64,000 bases of DNA from Akanthomyces muscarius (lineage: Eukaryota > Ascomycota > Sordariomycetes > Hypocreales > Cordycipitaceae). Location: positions 868,001 to 932,000 of the forward strand of contig NC_079246.1 in the NCBI RefSeq assembly GCF_028009165.1. The letters are read 5' to 3'. How positions within the stretch are numbered: the first letter of the stretch is position 1; each line of letters opens with the position of its first letter. Both the position numbers and the translations under genes were made by a program. Of this stretch, positions 21,244-31,528 are shown piece by piece. The notes beneath the pieces were generated by a model. It did not search any database, had not been told where the DNA came from, and was given only the letters and a program-made list of their open reading frames with translations.

Positions 21244-21941
21244 GTAAGGGACCTAGCTTAGGAATCTTATTTAGACTAAACTATAACTAGTTAGGCTTAT
21301 TAGGGACATCTAATATCTATAAATTATAAATAACCTACTATTTATAAAAGCTTAAAGTAGAAAGGATATTATCTTCCTTATTTAGCTTTTATATACCCTA
21401 CTTAAATAGTTTCTAGCTTTTATTCTTTACTAGATAGTAAGTTTTATAGATCTATATTAAATAATTTATAGCTTAAGATAGTTAAACTTATAGTTTAACT
21501 AAACGCTTTTTAGCCTTTTCCTTAGTATTATTTAGTTTTTTCTACTATATAAGTAAATATAAAACTATAAAAATAAATTAGTAAGGAAAATATATAATAA
21601 AAGGAAGAATAAAACCTATAAGAGGATACTACTAGTATACTATTATAGGAGTGACTATAATAGATATACTCCTTATAATAAGTCCTACTATTAGTAAGAT
21701 AACACTTTAACTAATAGTTAAAATAATAAGTATATAGTATCTTAGTGTCTTAACTATAAAGAGTAATAAAGGACCTTAGGGTATCTTACTTATTAGATTT
21801 TTAAGAATAAGATTTTTCTATATAACCTAATATATTATTAGTATATAATAATAAAAAAGGGAAGTTCTATATACTTACTAAATAAATAACTAAAATAGGA
21901 TTAGTAGCTTTAAAGATAAAATTAATAGAGGAGGAGTATTA

Positions 21942-22343
21942 TATTATAAATAATAGGAAGTAATATAAGGCGACTAGGAAAGTGGCCTAAGACGATAACC
22001 TTATAGTACTTATAAGCTCTGTAATTAAGCCTTATAGTTATATAACCTTATTAGATTATTAGAGTAAGTAAGCTAGTAAGCTATAAAGGGATTATAAAAG
22101 TAAGTAAGCTAATAATTTAAGGAAAGTAATAAAAAGATAAACTATTATATAAAGGAAGGATTATAGCTAGTCTAGATAGTTTAGATCTCTATTAATTAAT
22201 TTAAGTAATAGTTTTACTATTAAGAGTTCTACTCTTAATAAACGCTTATAATACTACTTAAATATACTACCTTATAGCTTTAAGCCTAACTTACTCTCTA
22301 AGAAATAGACCTACTATAACTTAGTAAATAAGCTATTATTATA
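21942..22343 (+). repeat. Right LTR (LTR2)
   Basis: The 402 bp copy pairs with LTR1 at equal length, and is preceded by the polypurine tract AGAGGAGGAG. Its differences from LTR1 are transitions. It is followed by the TAAGA duplication. Confidence 0.9.
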
Positions 22344-22348
22344 TAAGA
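22344..22348. repeat. Right target site duplication TAAGA
   Basis: This copy of the 5 bp target site matches the one before LTR1. Confidence 0.85.
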
Positions 22349-24258
22349 GTGGCTCCTAGGTGGGTTTAGCTCCTAAGTGGGTGCCTAACGTTAAGTCGGT
22401 CCGCGAGAATCTAAAATGTTCTTAGCAGGTATTGCAAAGGGTCGTGCCACTTATTAGTAACGAAATCAAATTAGTGATTCCGGGAATTAATGAAAAGGAA
22501 CACTGAAGGGAATTAGAAAACTAATAAAGGTGACGCGGATTCTTTTCTTGTGAACCTTGGTTTTGCGTCATCCACGTGATCATGGCTCTAGGTCACACCA
22601 CCCACCTACCCTGTGCGCATAGGGTAGACCCAGTTGAACTAGTCCAGTAAGACCAGCTCTTATAAGGCATCACCTTTAAGCACCACCCAGGGCGGCCAGC
22701 TTTAAATAAGACGTCACCCACTAAAGCACTACAGATAGATAACAAAGCCAATAGCTTCGTTTCTACTCTACGGAACAGCTTAGATGGCTCATCCCCGTAG
22801 GTCAGTTAAGGAGCCAACTTGAGTGATACAAGAGAACACTACGTTTTGCACTTGAGAGTTCTAAATATAAATCGTCGTGACCCAGCTGGAGAATCTCTGA
22901 GCATCTTCATCCCTATGAACTGCTTGCTGAGTCCAAGCAGCGCCCCGTTGACCTGCGCACGTAGGATTGAGGCCTTTACCCTGGACGGATGCTTTCTATT
23001 AGCTTGCTTTCTATTAGCTCCTAGCCAATAACTAACGCTGCTCGTCGTCCTACTCTTCTGTGCCGGCCTTGACTAGTAAACAGTGATGTAAATACTGCAG
23101 TACTGGTAAAATACGGCCTATTCTCAGCATTCTGTGTCGGTCTTGACTGGTAAAAGATAACGTAAATGCTGCAGTACTGGTAAGACGCGAAACAGCAGTG
23201 CGCTGGCACAAGCCAATCGACAAGCGCAGCCTTTTGGGCTGCAGCGGCAACACCGCCAGACTTTTCGTACTATTTCTATCTTAACAAGCGTAGCTCCCTA
23301 TAGACAAATACTACAGTGGAATAGCGTCCTGTGACATTTCAACGAATAACCTTGCACGAAAAGTGCTGCGTCGGATGAAGCAACCCTAAGTAATCAGTAA
23401 GTCGTGGCGCTTGGGCCCACAGATTCCCGAACAGCTTTAGCGGAGCAAGCTGGCGGTGGAAAAAGCCCCCAAGCTGCTAGGTAGGTAGGTAACTGTATCG
23501 CGTGGCAGCCGTGAGAGCTAGGACCTTATTTGCCCAGCTATGGAATTGATCACGCCCACGCCCTCTGTGAGGTGGCCTTTGCTTACTCCTTGACCAGATA
23601 GTGAGCTCTGCCGAATGTGGCCTGCTGCCAACCGCTTACCGCCCCTCGGCCAGCCGTCACCTTACAGCAGTTGGCTCGCGGCGGAATCAGGCCCAAGCGT
23701 GGATCCCGGTGCGAGCTCCCAGCGTCCGCAGGCCCCGTAACTCTGGGGATCCCCCAGCTTGAACTTGTCTGGCCCAGCCGCTGGCCACTCACAGTCGCCG
23801 CAGCACAAGCAAGCACCGGCCCAGCCAGCGCGCCAACGCTAAAAAAAAACTTCTCGGCACAAACCCCCAGCACAGGCCGCCGTGGATTCCAGGCACCACC
23901 ACCGCCTGGAGCAGCCAGCCCAGCCCAGCCAAGCGTCCGTCCGTCCGTCCGTCCGTCACCGCAACTGCTGCATCTACAACACCAACGGCGCATCATCGTC
24001 ACATCAGCAGCACAGGCAGCTCCGTCAGCGCATCGCCGTCTGCTCCTCCCGCTGCGCCGCCGCCGCGGTCGCTGTCATCCTCGGCCGTCGCCGCCGCCTC
24101 TTCTGCCGATCCCCGTCCCCGTCGTGCGCTGCCGCCGCGCCAGTCTGACAGCTCGCACCTCGCGACCGCGCTCGCCGCTTCCCGATCTAGCCGACCTTCA
24201 TCCACCCGCGAGCCCTTCGTCGCTGCCATCCCCGCGAAACATCGGTGCTGGGCGCGCC
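22349..24258. other. Transition from RIP island 2 to the Rxt3 promoter
   Basis: Composition returns to normal immediately after the LTR element. No gene is supported between 22349 and about 23600. Two copies of a 53 bp direct repeat lie at 23056-23108 and 23130-23183. The part from about 23600 is the Rxt3 upstream and 5' UTR region; it has a continuous open frame upstream of the chosen ATG, and a short CCGT microsatellite at about 23936-23956. Confidence 0.5.
23056..23183 (+). repeat. Two-copy 53 bp direct repeat
   Basis: Both units run from TTCTGTG-CGG through CTTGACT-GTAAA to TGCAGTACTGGTAA, with scattered substitutions. They are 74 bp apart start to start. The function is unknown. Confidence 0.6.
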
Positions 24259-27257
24259 ATGTCGCCTCCCACGCAGACGCCTCCGCCGCATCTAGGGCAG
24301 CAGCAGCATCAACCACCGCATCACCGACACTCCCACAGCTCCGGCAGCTATGGACCGCCACCGCCTCGGCCGCCTGTTGGTGTAGGGCCGCCGCCACCCA
24401 GCTCCTTTGGCTCCGGTAGGGATTTGCCCGCGCTCAACTCACTTACGCGATCCTCGCCAGGCGCTGGCAGCTCCATGTCGATATCGTCGATGCTGGGCGG
24501 TCCGCCCCCGGCCTCACGCGAGTCGCAGCCTCCTCCCTCACACTACTCGCCGCACTCCGCTCCCCCGACCGCATCAGCTCCTCAGTACGGCCCGTCTGTT
24601 CATGCATCGCCTCGTATGCACTCGGCCTCTTCCGAATACACCCCCTTTCGACGCCCCCAGACGCCAGACCATCAACGAAACTACGACCCGCGCGGGAGCG
24701 CCGCCCCTTCTCCTCGAGGCCATTACGCCACAACCCCTGATGCTCAAAGATATGGTACGCCGCAGTCTTATCATGCCAGGCATCCATCAGCCCCTGCGGA
24801 ATCCGGACGAGAAACGGGCAGAATATCGGCTGGCCCGCCGAATACGGCGGGCAATCAGCCCAAGCCCTTCGGCAGCCTGCCGCGGCCGATGGATTTGGGG
24901 CGAGCGCCGCAAGAAGACCAGTATGCACGCCGCGATGACCCTCGCCATGGCGCAGACTACCTAGATCGCACTGCGCAGCGGCATTATCCTTTTGACGACC
25001 GATACCGACTGGAGCGAGACAGGCAGACTGGCCCCGACCAACGAGAGCGAGAAGCGAGGGAGCATGCATACGCCGGTGGAGAACCGCGCCACGGCCCGCC
25101 AGAGCTCAACCCCCGAAACCAGCCATCCTATCCCAGGCAGCCAGAGCCAGCCGACCAACGCGAACCGCCTCGCGACCATCACTGGGCTCGTCAGGCACCT
25201 GATCATAATTATCGCGCGCCCATGGACCATCAGCGTGGCCATCCTGAATATCCTCCCGCGTCCGGCCACTACGCGCCCCATGGCTCTGCTTACCAAACGG
25301 CGCCGCCTCAGCATCAAGACCGCTACGCACCCACCTCGCATCCCCATCCTCAAGCCTCTGCGGGTGGCCCTGTGCAGCCCTACGACTCCCCCGACCGAGC
25401 CCCTTTAGAACGTATGCACTCTGGAGGTCGCCCCCGCGAAGACCAACAGCAGCAGCCTCCTGCTGGGTATCACAACCCAGCGCATGGCCCCGCGCCGTAC
25501 GACCCTGCCCGACAGAGAAACGGGGATGAGCAGGGCAGTCAAATTCATCAGCGCAACCTTCTGGGTGTGCAGGAGATGAATCGAAAAGGGCGTATGTCGC
25601 CGCTCCCACAAGCAGTACAGGGCGCCCAGCCACAACAGCCAGGACCCGCCGGCGAGCCAGGCATCAAGAGTGAATTTGGTCGCATGTTTGCCGGCATAGG
25701 TAGTGGTGTAGGCAATATGGGTGCATCCAGCCCTGTTACATCTGCGCCCAGCGGGCAGGCCGGTGCTGCTGCCCTGTCCAAAGACGAAGACCCTGCTGAG
25801 GGTGCCAAGAAGCCGAGAAGAAGAAAGCTCAAAGATGACGTGGACAGGCCTGACGATGAGAGCTCGGGAAGACGTACTCCTGTTGGACGAGGGGCTAAGC
25901 GCGTCAAAGGCCATCACCATCATCAGTCAGTCCCCCACGAGAGTATGCCTGAAACTATACTAATGCTTGCCGCAGCCATCACCACCATCACCATCATGCG
26001 CCCGATTCAGTGTCTTCGCCGTTGGTTGGGATAACGCCACTTAAGAGCGGCAAATCCGGCACGCCAATCGAGAACGCAACAGACAAGGCCGCAGCCGCAG
26101 CGCACCATCACCATCATCACCATCATCACCATGCCGGACGACCTGGACAAAGTACCACGCCTCAACCGAAGCCCGCTGAAATACAAGCTCCCGTCATTCC
26201 GCCAAAGACGAAGACCGTTGTATCGTCCAAGGCTGTCCTGGAGTCGCTATCACACAAACCCCGACATCACCTCGGGGACTTTGTCTACGAGACAGAAATC
26301 AAGACAGGAAGGCTGGTGCCCCGAGCATCCACCAACCGTGGCTTCTCCTCAACACCTAAGCCTCTGCCCCTGGAGCGCATCAAGGGCAAAGAGAATAGCA
26401 CATTGACGATCAAGGTTCCTCGCATCCACCTCACACCTGTTGCGAGAGAGGAGATTACCGCCAGAGCGTTCTTGTGGGGGACCGACGTATACACCGACGA
26501 CTCTGACCCAGTTGCGGCCTGCATTCACGCCGGGTGGATCATGGGAGAATGGACTGAAGACGTGGACACTGCCATGCTTAGTTTGTATGAGACTAACGGC
26601 GTCAAGGAGAACAAAAAGCAAAAGGTACCTGCAGAGCTATCCTCTGAAGGCATCATCTCATCAGTCCCCAAATCTGGCCCGATGCCAATTCCAGCAGACA
26701 GGGATTTGCACATCAATGTTATCATTGTGCCGCGTCTTCTCAAGTACGGTGGCTGCACCAGGTTCGGCTTGACCAGCCGCGAATTCGGCGGCGAGTTTGG
26801 CAGTCGTCACGCTGTGCACGATGGTGTCAGCTATATGATTGAGAGCATCCGATGGGTCGCCAACGGTGGACAGCCGCAAGCCCGCCTCCGCGGCCAAGCG
26901 CGACGCGACCGCATGCGCAAGGCCATGGTCGAGGTCAACGCCAGCCTTGGTAACATCACCGGCCTGGAACGCGCACTGGAAAAAGAACGCATAAGCAAGC
27001 TGCGTAGCGAGATTACGAGCAACTGGTGGAAACAAGCGGAAGCTCAAGACGGTAGTGGTGTTGCCGAGAAGACGAGCACTGCCCACGGATCGCCGTCGGA
27101 CAAAGAGAACCGAACGGCCGCTCCCGATGCCAAGACCGCGGCCGATGCTGCTGTGCCTGTGCTGAAGGAGATTTCTGCCGAAAAGGATGTCGCAATGGGC
27201 GAGGGAGAGGACATGAAGCCTAAGGACGCAGATGAGCTGGGGCAGCTGGCGGCATAG
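24259..27257 (+). CDS. Rxt3, subunit of the Rpd3L histone deacetylase complex
   Basis: Exons 24259-25925 and 25976-27257 give 982 residues. Rxt3 is a nuclear subunit of the large Rpd3 (class I HDAC) complex. The first 550 residues are low-complexity, rich in Pro, Ser, Gln and His, which is typical of fungal members. The Rxt3 domain begins after about residue 690; its core reads AFLWGTDVYTDDSDPVAAC (near residues 720-738) and GWIMGEW, followed by HINVIIVPRLLKYGG and a basic helical segment. The 50 bp intron (GTCAGT...GCCGCAG) is supported by phase: it joins two His-codon runs, and the nearer GTATGC donor would leave only 33 bp and break frame. A ten-His run lies near residues 599-608. The frame stays open upstream to 23617; the ATG at 24259 is chosen because it has a fair start context and the codons before it look non-coding. 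Confidence 0.85.
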
Positions 27258-27659
27258 TTGGCTATAGTTGGACCCATGTACTAACATTTGCGGGGGAAAG
27301 CTTTTATTTCTGTCATTTCTTGCACGGTTTTTCTTCTTTATTGGCGGAGCGGGCGACGGAAAGAGGACACTCTATTTCAGTTTGGCAAACAGCACACCAC
27401 GCACGGCACGACAGGATCTGACGTGGTTTCATTTTTTCTTCTTCTATTGATACCAAGCGAACGTATGTATGGATGTATATAATACAAGCAGAATGAAGAC
27501 GAACCTCCATCTTGCAGAAATGGCTTTGACTTCCAAAGAAGTATGTTGTACAGACACGGCCCTTTTCGCCGTTGTGACATTCGTCCCAAGTCCCATGTGT
27601 AGAATCGTTTCGAGCGTTTCGGACAAGTGCACATGCACCCGCCCGCTCTCTTGTGGTCT
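27258..27659. other. Convergent 3' flanks of Rxt3 and SDH assembly factor 4
   Basis: These 402 bp lie between two convergent genes and contain both 3' UTRs. I see no further gene. Confidence 0.5.
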
Positions 27660-28097
27660 TTAGAAATCCGTCACTTTTCCATTGTAGCTCCAGTCGCCGC
27701 CGCTGCCCCAGCGCAGCGGCTCATTCTTCGGCCCGCCGACCTCGCCCGTGCGCGGGTTCTTGTCGCCGTCAAACTCGGGCTTGGCGCCGCGGTACAGCCC
27801 GCCGCCCTCCCTGAGCTCCGAGTCGACGGCCGAGGAGCTGGTGGACGTTACCTGGGTGGTTGCGTCCGCGGCGGCGGAGCTCGTCTCCGCAGCAGCGGCC
27901 TCGGGCTGAAAGGCAGAGGACACGGCGGCTTGGCGCTGCAGACGCTCAAACTCGGCCTGCTCCTGCGCGGGCAGCTTGGGAGGGCCGGGGGCGGAGCCAA
28001 AGTTGGAGGCGTGGCGGCGGCAGACGGCGGCCGCGGGGATGGAGCGAGCGCAGAGGGTTCGCGCAATGGTGCGCTGCAGAGGGAGTCGTGGGAGCAT
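27660..28097 (-). CDS. Succinate dehydrogenase assembly factor 4 (SDHAF4/Sdh8), mitochondrial
   Basis: The protein has 145 residues. The C-terminal signature GDKNPRTGEVGGPKNEPLRW followed by GDWSYNGKVTDF is the highly conserved tail of the SDHAF4/Sdh8 family (DUF1674). These small matrix chaperones bind FAD-loaded Sdh1 and help it join Sdh2 during complex II assembly. The N terminus (MLPRLPLQRTIARTLCARS) is rich in Arg and Leu and lacks acidic residues, as a mitochondrial presequence should be. The middle is low-complexity Ala/Ser/Thr. It is a single exon and its length suits the family. It diverges from the DUF3669 gene across 355 bp. Confidence 0.93.
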   Translation of the reverse strand: MLPRLPLQRTIARTLCARSIPAAAVCRRHASNFGSAPGPPKLPAQEQAEFERLQRQAAVSSAFQPEAAAAETSSAAADATTQVTSTSSSAVDSELREGGGLYRGAKPEFDGDKNPRTGEVGGPKNEPLRWGSGGDWSYNGKVTDF

Positions 28098-28452
28098 GGC
28101 TTTTCGGAGGTGGGTGGTGAATTTGTTGGAAATCGTTGTTTGGTTTGGGTTTGGTGGCGGACGAGGTCGGGACTCGGCATTGATGGTGATGTGAATGGAT
28201 TAGTGGGGCCGTGCGGCCACCAGTATAAACCGAGATGATGAATGACTCCTTGTTGCAAGAAGTAGACTTTCCAAGCATCGAATGAGTTTACAGGCTTTTT
28301 TCCGGGAACAGGATCGCTTCTGAAGACAAAAAAAGGTAACACTGCCTAGAATCGTATATAAACAATCGACATCCGCAGTCCTTCAACACTGCACAAGCAA
28401 ACTGATCAAACAATTCGAGAATACGAATTCTACACTACAAACAAATCTGCAG
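28098..28452. promoter_or_regulatory. Divergent promoter region, SDHAF4 / DUF3669
   Basis: These 355 bp separate two divergent start codons. A TATA-like element (GTATATAAAC at about 28353) sits about 100 bp before the DUF3669 start. Confidence 0.45.
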
Positions 28453-29529
28453 ATGGAGAATTTTCGGAAGAGCAGCAAGAAACTCGAAAAGATTGGGCAG
28501 GGCTTCTGTGGGACCGTATGGTCGGAAGATGGTGGCGCGCTGGTCGTCAAACGGGCAGATGGCGGCCCAGGGCGTTCGCTGCCAAACGAGAGTTACATTC
28601 ATACTCAAGTCCTGTCAGCTTTAACTGAATACAGCGCTGAGCAAACCCATCTGAAAGATGTACGAACCCAGGATGACGAGAATAAATACGAGGAGAAGAA
28701 GTGCGAGAGCCTCTCTCGGATCAAAGTCAATATCCCCCTCCACGTTGCTTTTTTGGAGCAGACTTCTGCCCTATGGCCTAGCATCCTACCCAGACTGCCG
28801 GAAGGCTTCACAGCATGCGAAGCTTTAATCAGCGAGAGAATCCCGCCCATGCCACTGCATGTTCGTGAGCTTGTGGCTGGGCGATACTGTCCGAGCCCGC
28901 AGCAGGCCACGCAGATGGCTCGCGACAGGGCCAATGCAAGCTGCCTTATCCGCCCGTATCTGGGCCGAAGGCGGCCGGCCCCAAACCAGCAAGGCGGTCC
29001 GAGGCAGAGATTCTTTAGCCTTCGCAATTTTCCTCTGCATGCGGACCAGATGCAGGAGCTTGGGCTTCCGGTGGACGACTATGCCACGGCCATGGCCGTC
29101 GGGCTTGCCTTTTTGCACTGGATCGCCAGAGTCGACGCCGGTGACGTCGAGTACGTCCTGGCGCCCGCGCGAGGAGGGGCTGAGGCAAAGACCGCGCCAT
29201 TTATCGGGGATGTGTGTCTTGATTCAGAGGCTTTTGGGCCGCACAGCATGTGGATCCTGGACTTTGACTGTTGCAGACGGCTGGAGATGAGCGCGGCAGG
29301 GATGCGCCGCGCGGCCATGTGCTTCTGGAGGAACGATCCGTTTTATCCGCGTCCTGGTGCCAGGGAGGAGAGGGACCAAAATATGTGGGAGGCTTTTGAG
29401 GAGCGGTTTTTGAAGATGAGTGATGATATGTTGAGGGACGAGGGCGAGGGGGTGCGAGCGCTGCCGGGGATTTTAATGAGCACGATTCGAGATAATCGGG
29501 ACACTTGGACAAAGAGCGCGATCATGTAA
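28453..29529 (+). CDS. DUF3669-family protein
   Basis: The single exon encodes 358 residues. The N terminus (KKLEKIGQGFCGTVW, then LVVKRADG) looks like the nucleotide-binding glycine loop and lysine strand of a protein kinase. The rest follows fungal DUF3669 proteins: HVRELVAGRYCPSP, LIRPYLGRRR, FSLRNFPLHADQM, LHWIARVDAGDVEYVLAP, MWILDFDC and NDPFYPRP. In the last part, WILDFDC occupies the place of a kinase DFG-like motif, so the family may be a remote kinase-fold group; activity is unproven. The ATG at 28453 follows a TATA-like box and leads straight into the conserved N terminus. Its cellular role is not known. Confidence 0.85.
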   Translation: MENFRKSSKKLEKIGQGFCGTVWSEDGGALVVKRADGGPGRSLPNESYIHTQVLSALTEYSAEQTHLKDVRTQDDENKYEEKKCESLSRIKVNIPLHVAFLEQTSALWPSILPRLPEGFTACEALISERIPPMPLHVRELVAGRYCPSPQQATQMARDRANASCLIRPYLGRRRPAPNQQGGPRQRFFSLRNFPLHADQMQELGLPVDDYATAMAVGLAFLHWIARVDAGDVEYVLAPARGGAEAKTAPFIGDVCLDSEAFGPHSMWILDFDCCRRLEMSAAGMRRAAMCFWRNDPFYPRPGAREERDQNMWEAFEERFLKMSDDMLRDEGEGVRALPGILMSTIRDNRDTWTKSAIM

Positions 29530-29758
29530 TTAGCATCATGGGACTTCATTCTAAGTTTAGCTTTTGCCAAGTGTACTACTCTTACATTCACTCGCGATCG
29601 ATGCGACGGGCGAAACGAGTTCCAAAAGTTTCACGTAGGCGAATTATCTTGCCAGCCTCACGACCAGTTGTGCGACTTACACACTACCACTCTACATCCA
29701 AGAACCTCAATTACTACCAGGAGAAAATCGCCATCCTGACTCTTATTTCGCTGCACAA

Positions 29759-31177
29759 CTATATAGTTAGTTCAGTGAGATCAACCCCCAATTCTCTACC
29801 CACCGCCTCCAGACTAGCTCTTTGCACGCCATCATACCACTCATAAATGTCCAGTAAAGGCGCCCCCAACGCCGATTCCAGCCCAGCTTGGTCCGGACCA
29901 CCTTTCTGAGCACTCAGATCATCCTCCGAACTTGATGCAGAAGACAGGTTCGAGCGAAAGATGCCGGCGGCAGAGAATGTCAAGAAGTCCTCGTACGTAA
30001 TGGGCACAGCCTCGACGCAGCCGTCCGCGACCAACTGGTCCAGCAGCGTCTTGTGCGCACCGGTGAAAGCGGGTTTTCGCTCCAGCCTCTTGACCACCGC
30101 ATATCTGCAGTAGATTAAATCCTGGCCGCGCAGAGACTCCCATGTGTCTGGAAAGGCGGCAAAGACTTGCTTGGCTGCCGCGTCCGCCGCCGCGGGGCCG
30201 AGACCCGCCGACGACTGGGCCGCGCTCTCGGCGAGAAGAGCGTCGTACAGGTCCCGGCCGGTCGGCGTGAGCGCCGCCCCACGCTGCTCAATCTCGCCGA
30301 AGCGTGCGGTATGCGTCGACGGCACCAGCGAGCCGGCGTCGGCGTCGGTGTAGAAGCTGACCTGTTCCTCGAGGGCCAGGAAGCTCGTCTGGCGGAGCAA
30401 GATGGGGCATGCTCGGGGCGGAGGGCCCTCGATGCGCTCCTTGGCCCGCATGCCGCGCTCCACCATGGTCCTTTGAGCCCGCGATATGTTGAGCGTGCGC
30501 GGGGTGAGATGGTTGATGTGCGCCGTCTTGAAGCATGCAATGTCTGCGAGGATCGGGTGCTCCGCCTTGAGTATCTCGTATTCCCTGTCCGTAGAGGCGG
30601 CCACGGGTTGCCAGCTAAAGGTGCGAAGCGCCTCGCCGACAAACACCTTGGCTTGTGCATCGGTCAGCTGCCCATCCTGAGAGTCCGCCGTGTCGAGCAT
30701 GCGCACCAGCGCGTCGGAGAATATGTTGCGACGGGCTAGGAGCGCCTTGGCCAGGGCGCGGGCTCTCGCGGAGGCAAGCAGCTCGGGCCGCAGAAGCGTC
30801 GTGAAGACTCGGAATGGGTTCTTCTCCAAGCTCGCGACCGAGGTTGGCCGGAATGCTGTAGCGTGCATGGGAAGACCAGCAACGGATAGGTCGTAGTAGC
30901 CGACAGGGTGCATGTCCAGCAACTTGAATATCCTCTGGATTGTGTGCAGCTCATGCGCCGTGCCCAGGCGGATCGCACCATGTCTCTCGGTGGTCAAGCG
31001 CTCCAGGTTGCTGGCTAGGCTGCTGCAGCTGATTAAAGATTGATTGATATCTTGGACGATTTCGATCAAATCGGCATACAGAGGAACCTCTGCCTTGTAC
31101 ATGGCCGACATGGCGGCGGCAAAGTCGGCGCGCAGATCCGACTTGTCGACATGTTTTTGCGGAGCGACAAAACTCAT
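29759..31177 (-). CDS. 2-oxoadipate dioxygenase/decarboxylase (HglS/YdcJ type, DUF1338)
   Basis: The single exon encodes 472 residues. It matches the HglS/YdcJ family of Fe(II)-dependent enzymes that convert 2-oxoadipate, a lysine-breakdown intermediate, to D-2-hydroxyglutarate with loss of CO2. Three metal ligands known in the bacterial enzyme can be placed: His66 in ERHGAIRLGTA, His223 in AHINHLTPR and Glu295 in ARFGEIEQRG. The substrate-binding neighbourhood HPVGYYDLS and FRPTS is also present. There is no targeting signal that I can see, although the N terminus (SFVAPQKHVDK) is short. Fungal homologues are often annotated only as DUF1338. It lies upstream of an MFS transporter gene on the same strand, without obvious functional link. 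Confidence 0.88.
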   Translation of the reverse strand: MSFVAPQKHVDKSDLRADFAAAMSAMYKAEVPLYADLIEIVQDINQSLISCSSLASNLERLTTERHGAIRLGTAHELHTIQRIFKLLDMHPVGYYDLSVAGLPMHATAFRPTSVASLEKNPFRVFTTLLRPELLASARARALAKALLARRNIFSDALVRMLDTADSQDGQLTDAQAKVFVGEALRTFSWQPVAASTDREYEILKAEHPILADIACFKTAHINHLTPRTLNISRAQRTMVERGMRAKERIEGPPPRACPILLRQTSFLALEEQVSFYTDADAGSLVPSTHTARFGEIEQRGAALTPTGRDLYDALLAESAAQSSAGLGPAAADAAAKQVFAAFPDTWESLRGQDLIYCRYAVVKRLERKPAFTGAHKTLLDQLVADGCVEAVPITYEDFLTFSAAGIFRSNLSSASSSEDDLSAQKGGPDQAGLESALGAPLLDIYEWYDGVQRASLEAVGRELGVDLTELTI

Positions 31178-31528
31178 GGTGACGACAGGTATATCGAAGA
31201 CTTTGAAGACAGTATATCTTGAGGAATACAGTTATGAATTCAATTTTGAATGGCATTGACCATCCATGATGGTAGTTGCTTATCTATGTACTCTTGAATC
31301 TCCAATCTTTTCGGAGTAGTCTAGTTGCCCCACGGGTCACTACTCCGACGATAACCACTTACACAGGGTCTTGGGAGTAAATTGGCCGTGACGCACATAA
31401 TCATGGAAAATATGCCACTATGCTGTTTTGCCTATAGAAAGAATCAGCTCCGCGACGAGAAACTCCAATGCCGATGCGTAATATCTTCAAGCCAAATCAA
31501 ATACAACGCCGATCTATGCAATTATGAT
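31178..31528. other. Intergenic, HglS promoter and MFS 3' flank
   Basis: These 351 bp lie between same-strand genes. They contain the promoter of the dioxygenase and the 3' UTR of the transporter. I see no further gene. Confidence 0.45.

Larger units (their letters stand above)
16168..22343 (+). mobile_element. Complete RIP-mutated LTR retrotransposon (Ty3/gypsy-like, chromodomain)
   Basis: The 6,176 bp element is bounded by two 402 bp LTRs in direct orientation and by 5 bp duplications (TAAGA). A gag relic with a zinc knuckle lies after the left LTR and a chromodomain relic lies near 21.1 kb, which points to a chromovirus of the Ty3/gypsy group. A purine tract (AGAGGAGGAG) stands just before the right LTR. 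Subtracting a nested 1.86 kb DNA transposon leaves only about 4.3 kb. I do not see a reverse transcriptase YxDD motif, so much of pol is deleted or beyond recognition. RIP stops fill every frame, so it is dead. Confidence 0.85.

Noticed and set aside
5040..22343. Tandem-looking AT blocks as a possible CRISPR-like array or centromere
   Set aside because: There are no regular spacers, the organism is a fungus, and the content is explained by RIP-mutated transposons; the islands are too short for a regional centromere.
27627..28238. 203-codon frame opposite SDH assembly factor 4
   Set aside because: Antisense shadow; the minus strand carries the conserved SDHAF4 tail.
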